Below, piece after piece: positions 33,400-43,687 of a DNA stretch of 64,000 bases. Under the pieces are notes generated by a model. That model searched no databases. It worked only from the letters and a program-made list of their open reading frames with translations, and had not been told where the DNA came from. The DNA lies in NCBI GenBank assembly GCA_015847255.1, contig JADLZK010009402.1, positions 31,216 through 95,215 of the forward strand, written 5' to 3'. The first letter of the stretch is position 1. Each line of letters opens with the position of its first letter. Source of the DNA: Hyparrhenia diplandra (Eukaryota; Streptophyta; Magnoliopsida; Poales; Poaceae). The position numbers were made by a program, and so were the translations under genes.

Positions 33400-33800
33400 T
33401 AGCTACTTTGTCGCCGGTGTGCCGCCGACAACCAAAGCTGTTGAGCCCCGCCCGCCAAGCGTCGTTTAAGCACATCCGCGCCGAGGAAGTGCGCCACTCG
33501 TCGTGGCCTCTCTTCGCGGGCGTCGGGCGGTTGGGACCACCTGGGCAAGCGGCTCTTCGACGACAGCGAGAAAGGTGCCGAGGGTCCGGTGTCCAAACAT
33601 AGTTAGACATGCCATAGGATATGCGGACATCCATAGCCATGCGTACTCAGTTCACATCGGCGACTGGATCCCATGGCTGGACTGTCTCGACCTGCAAGGC
33701 TACGTGAGTAGGATGAAGAGGGACGCGTTCTTAGAGTACCTCGTCGACGCGCACAGCCAGAGCCAGCACCGGCGCGACGGCGGCGGAGATGTCGGAGCAC
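33400..33800 (+). pseudogene. Cytochrome P450 fragment, CYP92A-like, not F3'H
   Basis: The plus strand holds two pieces in different frames. In 33381-33602, PARQASFKHIRAEEVRHSSW resembles the region after the C-helix of CYP71-clan P450s. In 33503-33886, IGDWIPWLDCLDLQGYVSRM followed by FLEYLVDAH closely resembles the F-G region of CYP92A-type enzymes. The intervening and following coding sequence, including the I-helix, ExxR and heme loop, is missing. It is not a piece of the F3'H genes, whose equivalent region reads NIGDFVPALAWLDPQGVV. It may be a captured fragment or a remnant of another P450 from the same neighbourhood. Confidence 0.6.
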
Positions 33801-33886
33801 CCGAGGAAGCCCTCCATCTTTGCCATGGCACCGAGGAGGACCGAGTCGTAGAATGTGATCGAATTGGCATCTGGTGGAGCTATTAA

Positions 33887-34389
33887 CAAAAGACTAAACT
33901 ACCCTTAATCATAATTAGGGGAGAGGAACTAGCTAAAAATAGATTAAGGGGAGGAACCACCGGTTCCTCCAAGCACCGTAAAAACTCTCCTAAACTTTAG
34001 CCCACCATATTTGAGGATTGGACTTCAAAAGTTAGCTAAAGTGCTCTAATATTTTTAAACCTCTAAAATTTAGAAGAGGATCCAAATATGATCTTGGAGA
34101 TGAGGTCCTTGCTCGCGCTGGCCGTGCGGATGGACCCTTCGGGGAGGCAGATGGTCAGGTACTTCATTCATGTTGGATGCCTCGTGTTTTTTGCTTTTTG
34201 TTTGTGTCGTGGGATTTCGGTGGTCATCCATGAATTACTCGCAAGTCGCTGTATCTGTTGCCATTCTTTTGGTGGTTCTTTTGCTTAATGAAATACGTAA
34301 AAGTTACGATCTCAAAAAAGAAATAAATATGTGGGCCTATAGTTAAAAGCCGGTAGTGAAAATTAGTAATGGCATTAGGAGTTTTGCAA
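33887..34389. other. Intergenic sequence, no gene
   Basis: AT-rich, with a short open frame at 34088-34288 starting MILEMRSLLALAVRMDPSGR that could be a captured exon but has no recognised domain. Confidence 0.4.
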
Positions 34390-34666
34390 CAGCTAGTAAG
34401 TTGAGTTGGAGTTATTTGTTAACCCCTACACACAATTATCTCTTTGTGCTCTAGTTTAGACAATTAGTGATAGCATTAGGATTACTGCTTTAGTCTAGTT
34501 TAGGCGCTTTGCTTTAGTTTTAGGTGCAGAGTTGAATAACATTTGTACCTATACCTCATGGTCTTGGCTATTGGTGCTTGCGCCGCCATACTTGTGCATT
34601 CCGAGGCTCGTAAGTCTTGCGAGATCACTCTAATGTCACATTTGTGGAGTGATCATCGGTGGTATA
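34390..34666. repeat. Partial paralogous copy C, left piece
   Basis: Matches 13290-13545 in block A and 59090-59345 in block B, including TTTAGTCTAGTTTAGG and CTTGGCTATTGGTGCTTGCG. The match stops at the Helitron and resumes at 39977. Confidence 0.8.
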
Positions 34667-35152
34667 TCTATCCTATTAATACATCAACTTCTCTGTGTTC
34701 AAAACCATTCAAATGAACCGTCCAGCAACCTTCTCACTCGTTACTCGTTCACACTTCGACGATCAGGATCGAAAGTATGGGACACCTCCCACCCGACCCT
34801 CATAATACATACCCGCGCGAGGCGAGATCATCGGCACCTTCCTTCCTCTTCCTTCCTCTTTCCACTCGCGTGTGGCCGTGACTTGAGGCATCCATCTGCA
34901 CGCCGCCGGTCTAATTTCCACCGCATACGAGACCTCACCGTGAAGCCGCAACCGAAGTCTGCCGAACTCCGCCCCTCGCGATCCAATCCGGCCTTTCTTC
35001 CTCTTCTCCGGCGGCATCGCGGTGTCCGCCCCCTCCGGCCTCCGGCCTTGGCCCCTCCCGTCGAGGCCAGCAGCCCCATCCCGTCACCACCACCCAGTCT
35101 AGCTGGCACCCCAGATCTGCCGCCGGAGGAGCCCGTGGCCATCAATTGGTGA
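34649..35152 (+). pseudogene. Putative captured exon 1 in Helitron
   Basis: A GC-rich open frame ending PPEEPVAINW, followed at once by a GTGAGAAC donor-like sequence (35150). The amino end enters the Helitron from host sequence, so the true start is inside, probably after 34770. It is rich in Pro, Arg and Ser, more like a 5' untranslated or transit-type first exon than a domain. Gene of origin not recognised. Confidence 0.35.
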
Positions 35153-35788
35153 GAACGCTGCCCATCCTCCACTACGTCTCGATCTGATTCCCTTTTTTAC
35201 TGTTTCTCTTAGAAACTTGTTTGATTCGTTCATGCTGGCTGGTTCTGACGAATGGTGGACCCGTGAGACATTGGCCCCGTTGGTAGGCCACGAGGCTGCC
35301 CAGATGCTGTAGCCATGGATCCTGTCCCTCAAGCCAGCAATAAGAACATATTGAGTGAGTGATCTGTGCATCCCAGTTGCAGCATTGTTTAGCTTTTTAT
35401 GCATAGTCCAGAGATACGCATCACATTGCTGAGATGAAAGTTCTATAATATGTTAGCTATTTTGGTTTAGTTCCGATCACATCATTTTCTAATTGTAAAG
35501 GTTAAAGTATCAAATTCTGCCATGCTTTTCAAATGTCACATCTATATAAACTGGTTCTCAAATATGTCAGATCTATATAAACTAAAGTAGTATAGTTAAA
35601 ACAACTTTAGCCATTTACTACGATTGTGCATGCTTTGTATCTCTGTGGAGACAAATGAATGAATAGGCTTACCAAATTGGATATGGAAATCTCTCTCAAT
35701 CCTTAATGAGTGGGTCTCACATATGTTATTGTTGTTTGTAGGGACTGATTTTCTGCAGGTAGCTATCTGTGCTTGTGTTCATTGTTGC

Positions 35789-35852
35789 AGTAAATATTTG
35801 GGACTTAAAATGCAAGTATGTTGTCCGACGGGAGATGGTCATTGATGCTCAG
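35789..35852 (+). pseudogene. Putative captured internal exon in Helitron
   Basis: Between TTGTTGCAG and GGTATCTTG boundaries the plus strand reads NIWDLKCKYVVRREMVIDAQ, a well-behaved coding stretch with splice-like ends. Gene of origin not recognised; an exact search is needed. Confidence 0.4.
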
Positions 35853-36430
35853 GTATCTTGAGTGAATTTTTGCAGCACCCACAGTGTCAAATTTGGGATC
35901 ATTTGACTTGTTGAGAAACTTAGACTCTGTAGTAGTAGGTTAGGGCAGCTGGTTTGATAACCTTTGCTGTCCTGCATTCCAGAAAATCTGCAATGAGTTC
36001 TGTTGTTCGTGTCCTACTATTGACAATCACCAAAGCCACAGCTAACGATGCAAAGTTTAGCCTCATTATTTTCTACTTTGTTGTAGGTTCGAGCAGATTT
36101 TTCTTTGTTATGAATTGTAATACAACGACAACTTGCACGTGAAGGTGTATCTTTGTCCTTTTTAAATGCTTGTTCAAGTAGAAGTTTCGTCCTCTCTTTA
36201 GTTACCTTCCAAGCAGTTGCTAATTATTGTTTTGTTATATGCTAGCTGATTTAGTGTAGACCATGGAAGATATGGATCAACTATTAAATTAAGTTGGCAG
36301 TGGTCAAACTAATGTTGTATGAACTATTCGCAAAAAAATGTTGTATAAACTGTAACAACTAGCATATTGACATGCTCAAATTTCTACAGATGAATTTATA
36401 CTGATATGTAGAACTGCAGTTTTTTTTTAG

Positions 36431-38874
36431 AGTTGGTCTCAGGCTTGGCCTATGACTTGTTGTTAGCGAATACCCTCTTTAGAAAGAGGGAATCCCATTT
36501 AGTGACCTTCCGTAGAGTGGACAACACTCGAGCCAGATCGATTTTATCCTTGCAAGAAGGGAGGATAGGACCCTTGCCTAGATTGTAAGGTGATACACAG
36601 GGAGTGTGCGGTCCCTCAACACAAGCTTGTAGTGGCGGACTTTCGTTTTCGGGTGCGTGCCACCGGGACAAACGTGTCAAGATTACGAGGACGGTGGTGG
36701 AAGCTTAGAGGGAAGCGGCACAATCGTTTAAGGAGAGGATGCTAGGCGAGGGGCCTTGGGAAGAAGGAGAAGATGCACGACATGTGGTGAAGATGGCAAC
36801 ATGTGTACGGAAGGTGGCCTCGAAGTGTTGGGTGTGAGTAGGGGAGGCAAGAAGAAGCGAAGGACACTGGTGGTGGAACGACGAGGTACAAAAGGCTATT
36901 AAGGAGAAGAAGGAGTGCTTCAAAGCGCCTCCATCTCGACAAGAGTGCAGCCCAACATCGAGGGCTATAGGATAGCGAAGAGGGCTACAAAGCGAAGCCG
37001 TGAGTGTAGCAAAGGGTCGCTTTTGATGACCTTTACCAACGGCTAGGCACGAAGGAAGGGAGAAGGACATTTATAGGATCGCTAGGATACGTGAGAGAGG
37101 AAGACAAGGGACATAAACCAAATCAAATGCATCAAGGATGGGGGACGATCGGCTAGCTGGTTGACGAGGAGATCAAGGACAGATGGCGAGAGTACTTGAT
37201 AAAGCTGTTCAATGGGGAGAATGATAGTCCTACCTTTGAGTTGGACGACTCATTTGACGATACTTGTAGACGCTTTGTGAGGAGAATTCAGGAGGCGAGA
37301 GATCGAGAGAGGCTTTGAAGAGGATGAAGGGAGGTAAAGCGATGGGCCACGATGGCATCCCCATTGAGGTGTGGAGATGTCCGGGAGCGAGAGCGTAGTA
37401 TGGTCGACTAAGCTTTTTAACCTCATTTTTCGGTCAAACAAGATGCCTAAAGAATGGAGGCGAAGTATATTAGTACCAATCTTCAAGAATAAGGGAGATG
37501 TTCAAAGTTGTACTAACTTGGGGGGATTAAGCCGATGAGCCATACGATGAAGTGTGGGAGAGGGTTATCGAAGCACGCCTACGAAGGTCGACAAGTGTGA
37601 CCCAAAACCAATTTGGGTTCATGCCCCGGAGGTCGACCATGGAGGCGATTTTTCTTAGTATGACAGCTTGATGGAGAGATTTAGGGAGCGAAGAAGGACT
37701 TGCACATGGTCTTTATTGACCTCGAGAAGGCGTATGACAAAGTACCGAGAAACGTCATGTGGTGGGCCTTAGAAAAATACAAAGTCCCAACTAAGTACAT
37801 TACCCTCATCAAGGATATGTACAAAGATGCGATTTACATGTGTTCGGGACATGTGATGGCGATACCGTGACTTTCCAATTAACATAGGACTACATCAAGG
37901 GTCAAGATCGAGCCCTTATTTATTTACTCCGGTGATGGATGAGGTTACAAGGGATATACTGAGGGTGATATCCCTTGGTGTATGCTCTTTGGCGATGATG
38001 TGGTGCTAGTGGATGAGAGTAGAGGGGGTAAATAGGAAATTGGAGCCGTGGAGGCACACGCTAGAGTCGAAAAGGGTTCGATTGAGTAGGACCAAGACCG
38101 AGTATATGATGTGCGACTTTTAGCCCGACTAGGCACGACGATGGGGATGTCGATGGACAAGTGGTGGCCAAGAATGATACTTTTCGGTATTTAGGATCTA
38201 TGCTACGAGAAGGATGGCGACATTGATGAAGATGTTAGACATAGAATCGCAAAGAAGTTGGCTAAAGTGGCGTCAAGCTTCCTGGCATCCTATGTGACAA
38301 GAGGGTACCACGTAAGCTAAAAGGGAAGTTCTATAGGACAATGATTCGCCCGGGCGATGTCAGTATGGTTTGAATGTTGGCCTACAAAGAGGCGACATGT
38401 CCAACAGCTAAGTGTGACCGAGATGCGTATGTTGCGTTGGTTTTGCGGGCATACTAGAAGGGATAGAGTTCGAATGAAGATATTCGGGATAGGGTCGGGG
38501 TGGCCCCTATCGAGGAGAAATTGATTCAACATCGGTTGAGATGGTTTGGACATGTTCAACGGAGGCCTTGCGTAGTGGAGTTCTAGAGCGGGTAGATAAT
38601 GTAAAGAGAGGTAGAGGCCGACCTAGACCGACTTGGGACGAGGCGGTTAAGCGAGACCTTAAGGAGTGGAATATCTCCAAGGATTTAGCTTTGGATAGGA
38701 GCGCTTGGAGGCTAGCTATTAACGTGCCTGAACCATGACTTTGTTTCCTTTTCTATCTACCCTAATCTTTATCCTTTTGTCTTGTGCCTTTCTACGTTCT
38801 TTTGTACTGTTTTATATGGGTTTCATCTCTAGCCTACCCCAACTAGCTTGGGACTAAAGGTTATGGTGGTGGTG
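36431..38874 (+). pseudogene. RTE-clade LINE, 5'-truncated, inside the Helitron
   Basis: Plus-strand text gives, with many frame changes, the end of the endonuclease (TFRSGQHSSQIDFILARRED-like wording near 36500), a basic linker (ADFRFRVRAHRDKR), and the RT core: GHDGIPIEVW (37350), NKMPKEWRRSILVPIFKNKG (37440), QNQFGFMPGRSTMEAIF (37605), MVFIDLEKAYDKVPRNVMWW (37710), and CMLFGDDVVLVDESR (37981), where FADD reads FGDD. The C-terminus ends RSAWRLAINVPEP at 38739. The tail ends GGTTATGGTGGTGGTG, the short repeat tail typical of plant RTE elements. Dozens of indels make it long dead. The endonuclease start and ORF beginning are absent. Confidence 0.85.
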
Positions 38875-39070
38875 TGTTGGTCTCCAGGCTTGCCATGTGA
38901 TAGAACTGCTTTTTTTAGCTCTTCCTAATTGACCAGTCAGATGGATCTAATAATTTGCTCTATGTACATTTTCAATGCTCAAGTTCGCTTACGACACAGC
39001 TCACAAAGTATTGTTGTTAAAGTACTTAAGAATAGATGAGGTATAACATTGATTTATAATGGTTTTGCAG

Positions 39071-39185
39071 GATCTAATAACATCTGATGAATTGATCGAG
39101 CTGTATTTCAGGTAGACTACAATTTTACACATGGTGCTGCAAAAGACTGGGCTGCTGCAAGAGAAGGAAATGGTCCAGTTAGATG
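39071..39185 (+). pseudogene. Putative captured terminal exons in Helitron
   Basis: After TTTTGCAG the plus strand reads DLITSDELIELYF, then with no gap the text continues DYNFTHGAAKDWAAAREGNG and PVR before a stop. The first part is followed by CAGGTAGAC, so it may be one or two exons. The codon use and conserved look suggest a real plant protein C-terminus; it would join the 35789 exon if the LINE lies in an intron. I do not recognise the gene. Confidence 0.4.
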
Positions 39186-39976
39186 ATGCTCTGCACGTAG
39201 CTGTATTTTTTAACTTTCAAATGCCTATTATTGTACTTCGGCAATCTATTTGGGATGTATATGTTTTTCTGCAATTTATTCTGAGATGGAGTTGAGCCCC
39301 GCCAATGCTTATTCTGAGATGCATTTATGTTTTTATTAATTAACTATCAGTTGTTTTGTTGTAGCTTGGGAGCAGCTGGCCTACATTTAGCTGAGCGGAA
39401 AGGAATGTAGCTAGGAGGTATATGTATTGCCATTTATTCTATATAGCAACCTCTATCACATCTTCATAGTTCTGGTGGATACTCTATGTAATTATTACTT
39501 ATAGCTTAACATACTCATGTATTTTGACCATGAGAACTTAATGTAAAGTGTGCTGTGTACTGTCGTGAAATGTGTCATATTGTGAAACATGGGGTTTTGA
39601 AATTTACACCCTGGATCCATTTTTTTCTGGAATTTATTATCAGTGACGTGTATTGCCGGTAGCGTCACTCATGTAACTTACTTATTGCTATCTGCCATGC
39701 TACCAACTTCACTAAGGAGGCAATTCATAGCCGACATTTTGACAAAAATTGCAAAAGAATGTTGCGACAACATTCGTGAAGATATCCAATTCATGATTAA
39801 GAAGTTAGCTAGAATGTAACTTACATGGTTATTTTTTACCACAATATACAAAAATGTACCATTGCTGTAACTTAGATGATTAGTTGAACAAAAAACGTTG
39901 CAATGCCTTCTTATATCTGATTGAAAATTTGAGCTTTCCAAAGAAAAATCGTAGCGTTAGCACGGCATTATACTAG

Positions 39977-40120
39977 TATATATGAGAGAGGAGAGGCGTC
40001 ATTCAGTGTATTGGCCGAAGTTCTATCAAGTGGATACGACATAGAGCGTTTGGGAGAGATTTGGTGCCGACCAGCTTGCACTTGGGGTTAGAGATAGCAG
40101 CATCTCTAAAAAAAAACTTT
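39977..40120. repeat. Partial paralogous copy C, middle piece
   Basis: Resumes block homology with GTGTATTGGCCGAAGTTC and runs through CTTGGGGTTAGAGATAGCAG. It lacks the hAT element found here in A and B, giving the empty site GCGTTTGGGAGAGATTTGG. Confidence 0.8.
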
Positions 40121-40639
40121 TCGCAAGAAAAAAACATCTAGAAAAAAAAAAACTTGTGCTAGTTAGAACATGAGTAGATATTTATAAGTGGTATTTGATT
40201 TAGCTTTTAAGCAATATAATTCACCCCCTCGTCACCATCCCCTTGAATATCGCCAAGAAAAAGTCTTGTCAAGTTCATGTATTTACTGAGTCATTTACTT
40301 TCTTTCAATTAACTGAAACAATTTAAACTTTTAGAGATTGAATTGTTGCGACGCCCTAGGATGTAAACTTTCTCGCAACAGAGTACGTTAGTTGTAGATA
40401 ATTTGTTTTGTACTACTAACTTGTTATTGAGTACTTACAAAATAGAAATTGGAAACACCTACTCAACCATTGGAATAGTTTCTCATAATTAATTTTATAA
40501 AACTCGAAAACCGAGCAGAAGTGAGTGGAAAACTGCTCGAAAACCACAAAGGGAGAGGACGCCAAACGCATAGCAAGGAGGAGCGCGGAGAGAGAGATTT
40601 ACCAAGTGATTATCTTTACAGAGTTCAGATATAAAATTG
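40121..40639. other. AT-rich insertion or divergent segment in copy C, no gene
   Basis: Absent from blocks A and B at this place. No coding signal or clear ends. Confidence 0.4.
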
Positions 40640-40960
40640 TTGGAGGCTTGGAGGTTTTCTTTTCTTATCCCTAGACTTTGTATTTCTTTTTCTGGTTTTG
40701 TTCCTTAATATAGGATCGAGTTCTCTCCCGAAAATTAAAACCTTTAGTCCACCACACGATATGACTTGTCTGCTTGTTAATTAGTCGCTTGTAAACCCAC
40801 GGTGTGAATGCAAACGAAAAATTATCTCATCGCAATGTCAAACAAGTTTCTTTCAGGTTGAGTCATCGTAAGAGAAGTGCACAGATCACCTCAGCATGAC
40901 AGCGCGCATAGAAAGAGCCATTGTCTTATGTGTGTGTTTGACATTTCATAACAGCGCACC
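40640..40960. repeat. Partial paralogous copy C, right piece
   Basis: Contains a single AATTATCTCATCGCAATGTC unit and CATGACAGCGCGCATAGAA, as in 14580-14720 and 60390-60530. It has one copy of the 92-bp unit where A and B have two. Confidence 0.8.
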
Positions 40961-42589
40961 CCTGTATGTCTTGGTGATGAGAGGTCATAAAAAGACCAAC
41001 AATTCGCTTTTGAAATGTCTTCCTGTTTGGAATTTAAAATCATCAACAAAGGCACTGCGGTCTACGCGGTCTACGTCTCCCTCTACTAAATTAGCAGAAA
41101 AATCTGCTCACTGCTGCTATTTAGAGACCGGATTCACAGCTTTCGCTGTACAACAACCGCGTCACCGCGGGTTACCGTTCAACAGAGAATCATGTCACTG
41201 TAAAACGTCGGTAGCTTGAAATAAAATGTCTTCGTAACATCTCAGACCTGCATGTTGGGACGTGATCGACGATGGAGCATTTCTTGTGTTTTTCTAATTT
41301 TTTTTAGATAAAGGAAATTATATATTTCCGCTTCAGTCATGTTCTCACGAGAATACATCAGACTAAATTATTACAACAGGAAATTAAAAACAAGAAATGG
41401 CGGAAGAGAATTACGCCCCCAATAAGGGCTCGACTAGTCCTACGCGACACATGATTTGCTACGTGATGTCCACTCCTCAAGAATAAGACTACCAACGCCG
41501 ATACATACACTATCGCCACATGTCCGTCGGATTCAAAAAAAAAAAAAAAGATACTAAGAGATCGTCGGACATTGGCCACCATTGAAGACACACGTGCATT
41601 GAAACTTGGCAACAACACGAAACCTCTAGTGCAGCCGCAGGGAAGCGACCATACAAGGGGTCTTGTGTTTTACTAATATAATAAGTTATCCGTATAGGTG
41701 GGTGTCACTGCCAGCCTCGTGAGGGTGGCAAGGTATGTGACGGCCGAGGGACTAGACCGGGCAGGGGCCTAGACCGGAGAGGGGTTTAAGCCCACGTATA
41801 CAAACCCTAATGCCTTATAGTCCATTAGCATTAGCAAACTAATTATAAGACAATCGAGACCTCGGGTCGATGGCCTAAGAAAATAATATTTGCATTTCTA
41901 GCTTTCTTTCTTGGGTTCCCTTCGTCGTGGCCCTTGAATAGAGCGAGTGAGGAGCCGCAACGCAAACACTTTGATTGCGACTCGAGAAGTTCACAACGTG
42001 CCAACGCTACAAGCGCACATGTGGGCATGCAGAGAGTCAGTGACCCCGGGGTTCCACGCCTCCGACAACGACATCTTGTTATCGGTTTTTGCTCCTTGGA
42101 TTCTTTGCGAATTGTGATCACCGATGGGGCGATCGGTTGTTCCGATTCATGCCCAACCTCTAGGTATCTTTTCTCTTTTTGTAGTTTTAATCAAAGTTAA
42201 CTATTATATAGTACTAAGAATATATTATAGGTTTTGCTTTCACTTTATAAGTAAATCAACTCATATATTATAAATTTTATACATAGGGGATGTTTGGTTC
42301 AAGGCCACACCGGGCCTCGCCACAACCGCTCTTGCCGCGGGCGACGAATCGCTTCGCCATGGCCTTGCCAACGACCAGCCGCAATTATTGACAAGCGATA
42401 GGAGTGAACAAGAGCAAACGCCATGGGCCACGCCACAATTATTGACAAGCGATAGAGAAGCAGACGAATGATGGCGGCCACCGGTGTGGCATGGCAGAGT
42501 GTGGATGGAATCCAAACAAGCCAATAATCTAGAGGGCCATCGCGACGAAGTTTGCCGAGAGGCCCCTCAAAATCCTATGGCTGACACTG
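40961..42589. other. Intergenic with small-repeat debris, no gene
   Basis: Short open frames have no domains. A possible small element lies at about 42288-42530, with GGATGTTTGGTTCAAGGC at the left and GAATCCAAACAAGCC at the right, but the ends pair poorly. An A-run of 14 occurs at 41536-41550. Confidence 0.4.
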
Positions 42590-42718
42590 GGTGGGTGTTC
42601 GTATTTTTAAGTTTACAATTGCAGTTGGTCAATGTCAAGAGTCAAGACGTCCATATCAAGATTCATCTGACTTTTCCTTTCTGGCGATGTAGGTACACAG
42701 TGTGCTTGTAACGTGTAT
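42590..42718. repeat. Segment shared by copy C and block B
   Basis: TTTTTAAGTTTACAATTG and AATGTCAAGAGTCAAGACGT recur at about 60815-60893 in block B. The right-hand continuation is at 47572-47650 and 63056-63150. The CACTA element interrupts this copy and a poly(A) retroposon interrupts the other. Confidence 0.65.
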
Positions 42719-43687
42719 CACTACAGCATAGCCTATTATACAAGGCATTCAAAAATGCCTTTAAAAGTGGCAAAAATGCCTTCAAAGGGTTTTTAAGGCA
42801 CATTTGAAAATGCCAGCTATAAACAAGACTTAAAAAGGTCTTTTGAGGCATTTTTTCAAAATGCCTTCTAAAGTCAACATATGAAGGCATTTTCTAGATG
42901 CCTATAAAAAACTCTTCAAAGGCATTTTGGACAAGCCTTCAAAATATTATTGAGGCATTATTAAAATGCCTCCAAAATCAGTACCATCTATTTGACAATG
43001 ATCCTCAATACACAGCTTAGGTTCATACAAAAATCCAAACAATATATCCATACAAATATTAAAATCATTCACAGACATAAGTTTCTGTCTCCAAATATCC
43101 ATCAAACAAAAAAAGTAATCAAGATCCTCAGTACTGTAGCTTAGGTACTCAATTATCAATGACAAGTTTCCTTCTCCCTTTTAAAAGATAAAAGCATGAC
43201 ATGCTCACATCAAAACCATATACAAATGCTAGTATATATATCCAACTGAATAGATATCTCCCCATTGTCGGCCTTCTTAGTTTCTTCACTTGGCGATTGC
43301 TCCTATTAAGAGAACAGAAAAATCTCAATGAACACTACTAGCTGAAAAACAAATAACAATCATTAGAAGACCAAAAGAAGAAAATATAGCAAAGGTGCAA
43401 TCCATTATCACCTTCAGCAACTTTGATGGGGCAATGTTGGCCTCTCCAAGTCTATAGCTACATTTCTTATTAAGCCTTCCAGGGTCTTCACCGTCTCCTC
43501 TTGCTTTTTTCTGTCCATCTTTACTGCAATAATTTTATCCAATTCACATTAGTTATAGACATACAGGAAACCATAATTTTTTTACATACAAAAGGAAAAG
43601 AAAAGAATGTGCAGTAAAGAGAGGACAAATGAATAGTTCAGTTTAAAGACCCAAATAATCACTGGAAACCATAATCACTGGATACTT

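Larger units (their letters stand above)
34667..39976 (+). mobile_element. Helitron (5310 bp)
   Basis: The 5' end reads TCTATCCTATTAATACATC, preceded by A; the 3' end is CTAG followed by T. Eleven bases before or so, GTAGCGTTAGCACGG can fold into a short hairpin, as plant Helitrons require. The flanking host text (GGTGGTATA and TATATGAGAG) joins into the uninterrupted sequence seen at 13535-13550 and about 59340 in blocks A and B, with no target duplication, which is how Helitrons insert at A-T. No Rep/helicase is present, so it is non-autonomous. It carries putative captured exons and an RTE LINE. Confidence 0.8.

Noticed and set aside
42288..42530. Possible MITE with GGATGTTTGG and CCAAACAAGCC ends
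   Set aside because: The ends pair only partly and no target duplication was found, so it is mentioned only within the intergenic entry.
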